In this document: positions 12,867 to 19,747 of the stretch, in pieces | Position numbering within the stretch: position 1 is the first letter of the stretch | Layout of the letters: every line of letters begins with the position of its first letter | Source: DYHD01 sp964411065 | GTDB lineage: Bacteria > Nitrospirota > Thermodesulfovibrionia > Thermodesulfovibrionales > Dissulfurispiraceae | Direction: 5' to 3' | Length of the DNA: 22,171 bases | Assembly (NCBI GenBank): GCA_964411065.1 | Contig: CAYPJO010000026.1 | Span: 1 to 22,171 of the forward strand | Program-made: the position numbers and the translations under genes | The notes under the pieces: generated by a model | Told to the model about the DNA's origin: nothing | The model's input: the letters and a program-made list of their open reading frames with translations, nothing else | The model's database searches: none

Positions 12867-15261
12867 AAAGAACAAATTAGAATTTAAAGTAGTAAAAAAT
12901 GATCATAAATATACAGATGATTTTATGCAATCATCAGAGCGGGCTGTAATAATACATGGTAATGTTAATGGGCGAAGACTTTCTTCAAAGGCTTTGGAAG
13001 AGGAAATACAAAAAGCTGTTAGTAACGGAGCAAGATACCTGCAAATAATAGCTGATGGTCAGCATGGGATTGGTGGTCGGATTTTTCTCCGTAATGAGAA
13101 GATTAAGATAGTGGTTGAAGGTCCCATAGGACAGAGACTTGGGAGTATGGGGATGTTTGGCACCGAAATTATAGCAAAAGGTAGTGTTTCTGATGACGTA
13201 GGATGGCTTAATTGTGGTGCTAAAATAACTGTTCTTGGAGATGTATCTAACGGAGCATTTAATGCGGCTGCTCAGGGAATTCTCTATGTTCAGGGTGGTG
13301 GTGGAGCCAGGTGTGATACCATGACAAAATATAATCCAAGGTTTGAGCCCCCTCAGTCGTGGTATTTTAGAGATGTAGGTGACTCCTTTGCCGAGTTTAA
13401 GGCAGGAGGTATCGCAGTTGTATGTGGTGTTAATCCAAGGAATCCCAAAAATATTCTGGGCTATCGTCCCTGTGTCGGGATGGTTGGTGGGTTGATATAC
13501 TTTAGAGGGCAGATTGAGGGGTATAGTGAAAGGGATGTAAAATTATTGGAGTTGTCAGAACAGGACTGGCTATGGCTTAAAGCTAATCTTAGAAAATTCC
13601 TCTGCGAGATTGACAGAGAATCCTATTATGAAGAGCTTACAAGGTCAATTAGTGATTGGTATAAGTTAGTGCCTCTTACTCCTGCTGAGAGACGAGCTAA
13701 AAAATGGTTCAAAGTGCCAATTGGCGATTTTAGAAATAACGTATGGGAGAGAGAAGTTGGTCAAGGGGGGCTCTTCTCTGACTATTTATCCCATGATACA
13801 ACTTTACTGCCCTATATAACTACCGGTAAAGATAGACGTAATAAGCCAGTATGGGCGAATGAAAAATACGACCCACCTTGTGCCCATGCCTGCCCTACTC
13901 ACATACCGTCACATAAAAGAGCTTCTTTGCTAAGACAAGGAAGAATCGAAGAGGCATTGAAGTTAGTATTGGAATATAGTCCTTTACCAGCAACTGTCTG
14001 TGGTCAGATCTGCCCTAATCTTTGCATGAATAGTTGTACAAGGGCAAGATTAGATAAACCCTTGTCTATTGATAAGTTAGGTAGTTTAGCACTGAATCTG
14101 CCAGCACCCAGAAAGGAGCCTCCAACAGGCCATAGAATTGCAATTATTGGTGGTGGTCCAGCTGGATTAAGCGCAGCATGGCAACTTGGTTTAAAAGGTC
14201 ATACCGTTGACATATACGAAGCAACAGATAAACTGGGCGGTAAAATTGAGTTATGCATTCCCAGAGAGAGACTCCCTCATCAGATCCTTGAAAAAGAACT
14301 CTCTCGTATTTTAGATATAGGCATAAATGTATACCTTAATTCCAAAATTGACAGTGAAAAATTTAAAGAGATTTACAATGATTATGAGATAGTTGTGGTT
14401 GCCTGTGGTGCTCATAAACCAAGAAAGATTAATTTTCCTGGTTCAGAGTTTGCAGTTACTGCCTACGACTTTTTGAGAGAAATTAATTTTGGTCTTATAC
14501 CTGACTTAAAGCAAAAAAATGTTGTAATTATTGGAGCCGGGAATGTAGGCATGGATGCGGCTTTGCAGGCCCTTAATTATGGTGCAGATTCAGTAGTAGC
14601 AGTCGATATCCAAAAGCCAGCAGCCTTCGGCAAAGAAATGTTATTGGCAACTGCGAAGGGTGCACAGATTCTCTGGCCTAAATTTACCGAGCGATATGAT
14701 AGATTCGACAAGAAGCTTTATTTTAAGGATGGGTCATACTTACCTGCAGATTTTGTAATAGTTGCAATTGGTGATATACCCGAACTCGATTTTCTTCCTC
14801 CAAGTATTCATGTAGAAAAGGGATGGATTGCAGTTAATGAAAATGGTCAAACTACCGATGTAAAGGTCTATGCGATTGGAGATGTATCAGGTCTTGGATT
14901 AGTAACTCATGCAATTGGTAAAGGCAGAACAGCTGCAGAAGCTATTCATTATCAATTGATGCATGCACCCCGTTTCCCAGAGAAAAAGGATGTAATACCT
15001 TATGAACGTATTAAGACTGCTTATTATGAAGCTTGTCAGACAAGTTTTTCACCTGAAAAAGAGGGGAATAGATGCTTATCCTGCGGATCTTGTAGAGATT
15101 GCCACATATGTGAAGTTACATGCTATTATGGTGCGATAAGTAGAGTCACCCACGAAGATCATTCATATGAATATATAGTTGATGAAGAAAAGTGTATAGG
15201 TTGTGGTTTCTGCGCTGGAGTATGCCCCTGTGGAGTTTGGGAGATGGTAGAGAATATATAG
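12856..15261 (+). CDS. Glutamate synthase GXGXG domain fused to GltD-like oxidoreductase and ferredoxin tail
   Basis: The 801-residue protein joins parts that are often separate genes. Residues about 30-270 form the GXGXG right-handed helix of glutamate synthase (GRRLSSKALEEEI, DGQHGIGGRIFLRN, GPIGQRLGSMGMFG). Residues about 335-710 are the small-subunit type oxidoreductase: iron-sulfur cysteines 342, 346, 382, 386, 390 and 394, an FAD site GGGPAG (432-437), an NAD(P) site GAGNVG (560-565) and YAIGDVSG near 672. The tail has two more cysteine clusters (740-756 and 780-792). It would pass electrons from NAD(P)H or ferredoxin to the FMN subunit. I chose ATG 12856 because GGAGA lies seven bases upstream; a start at 12820 would add 12 residues without family similarity. 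Confidence 0.92.
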   Translation: MHAKKNKLEFKVVKNDHKYTDDFMQSSERAVIIHGNVNGRRLSSKALEEEIQKAVSNGARYLQIIADGQHGIGGRIFLRNEKIKIVVEGPIGQRLGSMGMFGTEIIAKGSVSDDVGWLNCGAKITVLGDVSNGAFNAAAQGILYVQGGGGARCDTMTKYNPRFEPPQSWYFRDVGDSFAEFKAGGIAVVCGVNPRNPKNILGYRPCVGMVGGLIYFRGQIEGYSERDVKLLELSEQDWLWLKANLRKFLCEIDRESYYEELTRSISDWYKLVPLTPAERRAKKWFKVPIGDFRNNVWEREVGQGGLFSDYLSHDTTLLPYITTGKDRRNKPVWANEKYDPPCAHACPTHIPSHKRASLLRQGRIEEALKLVLEYSPLPATVCGQICPNLCMNSCTRARLDKPLSIDKLGSLALNLPAPRKEPPTGHRIAIIGGGPAGLSAAWQLGLKGHTVDIYEATDKLGGKIELCIPRERLPHQILEKELSRILDIGINVYLNSKIDSEKFKEIYNDYEIVVVACGAHKPRKINFPGSEFAVTAYDFLREINFGLIPDLKQKNVVIIGAGNVGMDAALQALNYGADSVVAVDIQKPAAFGKEMLLATAKGAQILWPKFTERYDRFDKKLYFKDGSYLPADFVIVAIGDIPELDFLPPSIHVEKGWIAVNENGQTTDVKVYAIGDVSGLGLVTHAIGKGRTAAEAIHYQLMHAPRFPEKKDVIPYERIKTAYYEACQTSFSPEKEGNRCLSCGSCRDCHICEVTCYYGAISRVTHEDHSYEYIVDEEKCIGCGFCAGVCPCGVWEMVENI

Positions 15262-15324
15262 TCTTTATTTTTTTATTAAAGCTTAAAAAATTTAATATGT
15301 TTAGAGAGTTTAAATATGCTTTAG

Positions 15325-17028
15325 TTAAGAGGTATAGGGGCGAGTTATAAAGTGTTTAATAAAGGCTTTTTCTGCTTCAACCATCCCGATCATTATTAGT
15401 TCGTCATCTTTCTTAAAAACTACCGAAGGGGGAGGGTTTACTATAAAACTATCTTGGTTTTTGATAGCCACTACATTGCAACCTGTGATCTGCCTTATTT
15501 GGGATTCTTCTAAAGTTTTCCCTACCAGAGTTTGTGGTAAGGGAACTCTAAAAACATCGAGTCCCTCGGTGAGCATTAGAAGTTGATCGGGCTTTAAGAT
15601 ATTCAAAATTGAGTTAGCTCCCATTGAGGCATAGGACATTACCAGATCAGCGCCTACAGAATAAAGCTTGTTTATGTATCTTTCCATGGTTGCTCTGCTT
15701 ATAATCATTACATCGGGCCTTAGTTTTCTGCAATAGATTGTCAGGTAGATATTAGTTGGATCATCATGAGTAGTTATAAAGATAAGCGGCGTATGATCAA
15801 TACCTGCTTGCTTTAGAATGTTTATATCAGCAGCACTTCCTATGATATAGCGATCTTTATCTTTGATTAGAGCTTTGCTTTTTTCTACAATACGGTATCC
15901 AATGCCTCTTTCTGAGAGGGCTTTAGCTATTGCCTGCCCCACACGGCCTCCCCCTAAAATGAGCAAAGGTTCTTCAAAGGAAAAAGACTTTTTAACAAAA
16001 TCATTATATTTTGCAAACTGTTCTTGAGACCCAGCTAAAAGTAGCATGGTTGTAGAATCAATAATTGTATCACGGTCAGGTATCCTAAATTTACCTCTCT
16101 GCCATAATCCCACAATATTTACTCCAGTAATTTCACGTATTTTGCTCTCAACTAGTCTTTTTCCCTCAAAGGGTGCTCTTGCAGCAGAAGTCTGAGCAAT
16201 TAGAAGATCTCCAAAACTCCCAACAATATTAGCTCGAGAAAAGACTCCCAATGCGTGACGTGCCAAAGCCCTTCCTAAAGTATCTGCTAAGTGAAAAACC
16301 TTATTTGCGCCAGCAAACTCTAAAATATCAACTGAATCTTCGTGATCTGCAAAACTAATAATTTGAACATTATGTGATAACTCCCTAATAGTAGAAATAA
16401 TGTTTGTATTTAATACATCATTGTTGTTAACTACGACAAGTGAAGCTTTTTCAATGTTTAAATTTTGATAGGTTTCTACTCTATCAAGTTCGCCTATTAC
16501 AACTTTATAATTACTCTCTATGAGTTCAGAAGCCCTTTTTTGATCAGGCATAACAATTACATAGGGTATATTATGTTGAACAAATCTCATTATCAAACTG
16601 TGTGTTACAGGATCAAAATTGGTAACAATTACATGGTCCCTTACGGTAGGAAGTAGTTTCCTTGGAGTCTTTGCTTGGGCTTGTGCTTCAAGCCAGGGTG
16701 CATAGAAAAATTGAATAAAGGTAAAAGGTAACATAACCAGTAGGAAAAATATACCTGAGAGCATCACTATCATTGAAAATATCTTGCCAAGATCAGAAGT
16801 AAAAGTAATATCACCAAAACCGAGAGTTGACATAACCGTAAGAGTCCAATAGAATCCACTAATCCAAGAATATCTTCTGCCTTCATATTCCATAATGAAG
16901 TGAAAGATAATGCTGTAAATGGTAATGGTAATAATAAGAAAAATGACGAATCTCAAAAGAATCCTAATGTTCCTCTTGACTGGTTTTACTCTAAGAAAAA
17001 CAAGCAATTGTGAAAATAAGAATTTCAT
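15325..17028 (-). CDS. Two-TM potassium channel with tandem RCK (TrkA-N/C) modules
   Basis: This 567-residue membrane protein is a ligand-gated potassium channel or close relative. TM1 is about residues 25-45, the pore helix and selectivity filter are around STLGFGDITF (TLGFGD at 68-73), and TM2 is about 82-108. Two cytoplasmic RCK modules follow, each TrkA-N plus TrkA-C. The first (about 131-335) has TNFDPVTHSL where a nucleotide-binding glycine loop would be, so it probably does not bind NAD classically. The second (about 355-560) has the full loop LGGGRVGQAIA. Such channels set potassium level and membrane potential under control of bound ligands. No Shine-Dalgarno sequence is seen before the ATG. 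It converges with the glutamate synthase operon across only 63 bases and has no operon partners here. Confidence 0.9.
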   Translation of the reverse strand: MKFLFSQLLVFLRVKPVKRNIRILLRFVIFLIITITIYSIIFHFIMEYEGRRYSWISGFYWTLTVMSTLGFGDITFTSDLGKIFSMIVMLSGIFFLLVMLPFTFIQFFYAPWLEAQAQAKTPRKLLPTVRDHVIVTNFDPVTHSLIMRFVQHNIPYVIVMPDQKRASELIESNYKVVIGELDRVETYQNLNIEKASLVVVNNNDVLNTNIISTIRELSHNVQIISFADHEDSVDILEFAGANKVFHLADTLGRALARHALGVFSRANIVGSFGDLLIAQTSAARAPFEGKRLVESKIREITGVNIVGLWQRGKFRIPDRDTIIDSTTMLLLAGSQEQFAKYNDFVKKSFSFEEPLLILGGGRVGQAIAKALSERGIGYRIVEKSKALIKDKDRYIIGSAADINILKQAGIDHTPLIFITTHDDPTNIYLTIYCRKLRPDVMIISRATMERYINKLYSVGADLVMSYASMGANSILNILKPDQLLMLTEGLDVFRVPLPQTLVGKTLEESQIRQITGCNVVAIKNQDSFIVNPPPSVVFKKDDELIMIGMVEAEKAFIKHFITRPYTS

Positions 17029-17301
17029 AGTTATTATTTAATTATATTTAATTAATTTTAATATAATTCGGTGAGATATGAGAAATTTAGAATTTTTAAG
17101 GTAGAGTACAATCTTTTTGGTAAAAACTTGCATAGAGGAAAAAAGAAAGTGTCTTCTCCATTGTTCTTAACAATAACATTGAAAGTAGGATACACCCATG
17201 GCTTTTTCAAAAAATTTTGTCTTCTTCTGCAAATCTATTATTATATTAAAAATTTGCCTATTCTCATAAACTATATCTTTCGATACACTTAACGGTTTCT
17301 T
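17029..17301. other. Intergenic AT-rich region, probably IS-derived
   Basis: No convincing gene is present. A 73-codon open frame (17071-17292, plus) has low-complexity, hydrophobic and lysine-rich content and no ribosome-binding site, so I treat it as chance. The part next to 17302 lies just beyond the stop of an IS256 remnant and may be the end of that element. Confidence 0.4.
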
Positions 17302-17427
17302 TCATTTCTTTTGTTTTATTCTATTTACTATTACATAGATTGATATCTCAGCTGTCTTTACACTTTGAAAATACCCTCCAGCATTTACCCTTAGTACTTC
17401 ATTGCTAAAAATTGCAAATAAAGACTC
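17302..17427 (-). pseudogene. IS256/mutator transposase, C-terminal fragment
   Basis: On the minus strand one frame reads NEVLRVNAGGYFQSVKTAEI followed by SIYVIVNRIKQKK and a TGA at 17302-17304. The GGYFQS motif followed by an isoleucine-rich strand and a KQKK end is the C-terminus of mutator-type transposases. Nothing longer is in frame; a stop lies a few codons upstream, so only a relic of about 35-40 residues remains. It complements the middle fragment of the same transposase type at 2-256. Confidence 0.7.
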
Positions 17428-17609
17428 TATAAAGACTGGTGCGTCCTAAAGAGTATTTCTGATAAATTTTTGAGCATTTGAGGACAGATAAACACTTTAC
17501 TTTAATTAATATAAAAATACTCCTTAAGAGGGCTTTAAAATGCCTTAAAAAGGCTAAATATGAGAGATATGCCGAAGTCTATCTCTTTTTTTCGGGGAAA
17601 GGCAGCAAA

Positions 17610-17639
17610 TTGACATAAAAGATAGAAAAAGGTTATTAT
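17610..17639 (+). promoter_or_regulatory. Probable promoter of the tRNA pair
   Basis: TTGACA (17610-17615) is followed after 18 bases by TATTAT (17634-17639), about 70 bases upstream of tRNA-Val. No other plus-strand gene lies between, so it most likely serves the two tRNA genes. Confidence 0.5.
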
Positions 17640-17711
17640 TACAAACCCCTAATTACTTAAAGAGAAATTTTCATCTAATAATCTAAATAGTAATTTATTG
17701 TTTTTAAGAAT

Positions 17712-17784
17712 GGGCGGATAGCTCAGGGGGGAGAGCACAGCCCTTACAAGGCTGGGGTCACAGGTTCAAATCCTGTTCCGCCTA
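17712..17784 (+). tRNA. tRNA-Val (anticodon TAC)
   Basis: A full cloverleaf can be drawn: acceptor GGGCGGA/TCCGCCT (first pair G-T), D stem GCTC/GAGC, anticodon stem CAGCC/GGCTG with loop CTTACAA (anticodon TAC at 17745-17747), T stem ACAGG/CCTGT with loop TTCAAAT, and discriminator A. The CCA end is not encoded. The next tRNA starts 34 bases later and is probably co-transcribed. Confidence 0.96.
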
Positions 17785-17817
17785 CTAGGAAGTAATATTT
17801 TATAGTTGTTGTTTTAT

Positions 17818-17892
<75 letters not shown>

Positions 17893-17907
17893 CTTCTTTA
17901 AAAATTA

Positions 17908-18189
17908 TTAGAAGGCTCCTATAACTTTGTCTTCTTTTATCATGATATCTACAAGTTCTTCATAATCAATTTCTCTTATATCTTTGCCTATATCTCTCTC
18001 AGTGAGACCTCTCATTTTGGCGTCCTCGTTCAAAACAAAGACTGTCCCGCAAAACCCTTCAAGTCTACCTTTTTGGGCAAAATATACCGCATTCTGTATA
18101 AGGCAAATATCAGCAGCGGTATCTCGAGCAATTTTAACGCCCCTTTTACCCTCAGGAGTATCAGGTGAGCTTTTTATTATGACCAACAT
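17908..18189 (-). CDS. DsrH/TusB-like sulfur-transfer protein
   Basis: This 93-residue cytoplasmic protein resembles DsrH/TusB, the smallest subunit of the DsrEFH/TusBCD complex. That complex receives sulfur as a persulfide and passes it on, in tRNA 2-thiouridine formation or in dissimilatory sulfur metabolism. The start MLVIIKSSP and the following AADICLIQNAVYFA match the family's beta strand and DxVLLLQDGVY-type segment. The ATG lies 10 bases after the dsrF-like stop, with GGAG between them, so the TGA ending dsrF is a genuine stop. It is last of three genes with dsrE and dsrF. A gene-level name (tusB or dsrH) cannot be decided without the rest of the genome. Confidence 0.75.
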   Translation of the reverse strand: MLVIIKSSPDTPEGKRGVKIARDTAADICLIQNAVYFAQKGRLEGFCGTVFVLNEDAKMRGLTERDIGKDIREIDYEELVDIMIKEDKVIGAF

Positions 18190-18199
18190 GCTTTTCTCC

Positions 18200-18550
18200 T
18201 CAAAAGATCATTACGATATCCGATTCAATTATTAGTTCTGCAATCTCTGAGCTATCTACTGAAACTACTCCATCGATTAAATTATCATTATCTATGTTCT
18301 CTACTCTAACAGATGCTTTGTCTGCATACACTTTTACATCCATATTAATGCAGTCTTTTATAGAATCCTCGATAGTTGAATAGTTATTATTAACTAGGAT
18401 TTGATTTTTTCTGGCTGCATTGACGCCTCCGTCCAATAGTATTAAACTAACTTTCATTTCTTCTATTATTCCACCTAATGCGTGTCGGATTGCCTCAGAA
18501 GCATCATAAGTACCATAGGGAGGTTTCCTCAATAGTATGCTTATTTTCAC
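18200..18550 (-). CDS. DsrF/TusC-like sulfur-transfer protein
   Basis: The 116-residue protein matches the DsrE/F fold of TusC/DsrF. The N-terminal strand MKISILLRKPPYGTYDASEAIRHALGG contains the family PPYG-type turn, and SLILLDGGVNAARKNQ is the second strand and the loop over the complex interface. TusC/DsrF is the central subunit and usually lacks the catalytic cysteine; none is present at the equivalent place here (the stretch reads DVKVYADKASVRVEN). It lies between the dsrE-like gene (9 bases upstream) and the dsrH-like gene (10 bases downstream), the same order as tusD-tusC-tusB. Confidence 0.8.
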   Translation of the reverse strand: MKISILLRKPPYGTYDASEAIRHALGGIIEEMKVSLILLDGGVNAARKNQILVNNNYSTIEDSIKDCINMDVKVYADKASVRVENIDNDNLIDGVVSVDSSEIAELIIESDIVMIF

Positions 18551-18559
18551 CTTGCACCT

Positions 18560-18901
18560 CTAAGCACCAAAATTTAAAAAGATAGGCTTTGCTTTAAGAA
18601 CATTAAAAAGGCCTTTCAAGGAACTTAATTCACTACCCATTAAAATATCATCTTCCGTAAGACCACGGACCTGTAAACAGCCTGTTCATATGTCTACTTT
18701 TAGACCTTTAGAAACGAGATCTTCAAGTTTACTTAATGTCTTTGGGACCTGACCATTGACAATCGAGAAAACTCCATCACCTGTGAGAATAAGTCTAACT
18801 TTTTGCCCCCTTTTAAGTCCTGCCTCAGCAAGTTTGAATACAGTGTGAGTGTTTTGGAAGCTGTATGGCGCAGTAGAAAGGAACAAAACTATTTCTCTCA
18901 T
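18560..18901 (-). CDS. DsrE/TusD-like sulfur-transfer selenoprotein, UGA read as selenocysteine
   Basis: Read through an in-frame TGA at 18686-18688, this gene encodes 113 residues, the usual DsrE/TusD length. Before the TGA it has the family's MREIVLFLSTAPYSFQNTHT strand and turn and LILTGDGVFSIVNGQ. After it the frame continues TGCLQVRGLTEDDILMGSEL and ends with a normal TAG at 18560. TusD/DsrE place the active-site cysteine eight residues before the Gly of an RG pair; the UGA (residue 72) sits exactly there, giving U-x-x-C. A hairpin of bacterial SECIS type follows (18654-18669). Persulfide transfer would use selenium instead of sulfur. The ATG at 18901 follows AAGGAG by 10 bases; a GTG at 18904 is also possible. 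A simple nonsense mutation is the alternative, but an intact downstream frame and a correctly placed hairpin argue against it. Confidence 0.75.
18654..18669 (-). promoter_or_regulatory. Candidate bacterial SECIS hairpin
   Basis: On the minus strand tccgt and acgga form a perfect five-base-pair stem around the loop ggtctt. The stem starts 16 nt and the loop 21 nt after the UGA codon. Bacterial SECIS elements lie just downstream of the UGA, inside the coding region, as a short stem with a guanine at the first or second loop position; this one has GG first. The stem is short, so folding should be checked. Confidence 0.65.
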
Positions 18902-18904
18902 CAC

Positions 18905-19294
18905 TTATCAACTCCTTATAATATTAAATTTAGTAAGTTTCAACTGCAAACTACAATACTAAAGTTTTGAGTTTTTTTGGATTAACTTCTCAGCGATTTT
19001 CGAATGGATACATTCAATATATAATACATCTTCTATTTATTAAATGTCTTTGTCATCAAGAGCCCTCACCTCAGATCCGATTTAATTAAGAAAAAAGGTT
19101 CTGATGCCTGACTTTGAGTCTTGAAATTATAATTAGCTGTTTATTTGTTTACATAGAAAACTTTTAATTTTTGGATTAGAAAAATTTCTTAAATCTCAAG
19201 CTATTTACTTTTAAATTAGTCCTGCCTTATCTAATTTCTTTGAGGGAGTTAAGATTTAAGGTCTCACAAAAAGAGAAGGGGCTTAAAATTTTTA
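18905..19294. other. Intergenic region between the dsrE operon and the GYD gene
   Basis: This divergent, AT-rich, roughly 390-base region contains the dsrE ribosome-binding site (AAGGAG) at its left edge and precedes the promoter of the GYD-domain gene at its right edge. No ORF, RNA gene or clear inverted repeat was found, and no convincing minus-strand promoter. Confidence 0.4.
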
Positions 19295-19324
19295 TTGACT
19301 TTAAGTTTTTTTTAATAGTATAAA
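19295..19324 (+). promoter_or_regulatory. Promoter of the GYD-domain gene
   Basis: TTGACT (19295-19300), 18 bases including a T-run, then TATAAA (19319-19324). A strong ribosome-binding site AAGGAGG (19341-19347) follows, so the leader is short. Confidence 0.65.
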
Positions 19325-19352
19325 TTTAATAAAATCCCTTAAGGAGGTTTTT

Positions 19353-19637
19353 ATGCCACAATATATAATTCTTACAAATTTAACAGATGAAGGGAGAAAG
19401 ACTCTTAAAGAAAACCCTCAAAGGATATTTGAGGTAAACAAGGAATTAGAGGCGCTGGGAGTGAAGGTTCAGCAGCAATTTGCTGTATTAGGTCCTTATG
19501 ATTTTGTTAATATTATTGAGGCTCCTAATAATGAAACGGTTGTGAAAATGTCTGTCGAACTTGGCTCAAGAGGCTCATTACATTTATTATCTTTGCCAGC
19601 CATTCCAGTAGAAGACCTTTTAAAGGCACTGAAGTAA
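19353..19637 (+). CDS. GYD domain-containing protein
   Basis: The 94-residue protein matches the small GYD family, which has a ferredoxin-like dimeric fold and no assigned reaction. Family landmarks are YIILTNLTDEGRKTL at the start, LGPYDFVNIIEAPN (about residues 46-59), which is the GYD/GpYD signature, and a C-terminal strand after GSRGSLHLLSLPA. The name-giving G-Y-D reads GPYD here, as in many members. It has its own promoter, a strong ribosome-binding site and its own terminator at 19673, so it is a single-gene unit, probably well expressed. Function is unknown. Confidence 0.85.
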   Translation: MPQYIILTNLTDEGRKTLKENPQRIFEVNKELEALGVKVQQQFAVLGPYDFVNIIEAPNNETVVKMSVELGSRGSLHLLSLPAIPVEDLLKALK

Positions 19638-19672
19638 TATTTAAAGATTCCCAGCATTATTATCTTTAATCT

Positions 19673-19703
19673 ATAAAAGCCCCTTAGAAACAGGGGCTTT
19701 TAT
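19673..19703 (+). terminator. Intrinsic terminator after the GYD gene
   Basis: A 12-base-pair stem (ATAAAAGCCCCT with AGGGGCTTTTAT) and a 7-base loop are followed by TTTGCTCC. The GC core plus T-rich 3' arm is classical. It lies 35 bases after the stop codon and isolates the gene from the WaaF-GmhB gene. Confidence 0.9.
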
Positions 19704-19747
19704 TTGCTCCTTAAGATTGTTAGGCAACAAATGTTAAATTAATAAAT

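Noticed and set aside
17071..17292. 73-codon plus-strand ORF
   Set aside because: It has low-complexity, AT-driven composition, no ribosome-binding site and no family resemblance, and it lies next to an IS relic.
2..17427. A composite transposon bounded by the two IS256 relics
   Set aside because: Both relics are dead fragments and the interior holds core operons (era-recO, glnB, glutamate synthase). No matching ends or target duplications were seen.
18686..18904. A 72-residue stand-alone ORF ending at the TGA
   Set aside because: The frame continues with clear DsrE/TusD similarity to a TAG at 18560. The TGA is at the active-site cysteine and is followed by a SECIS-like hairpin. A short or broken gene explains less.
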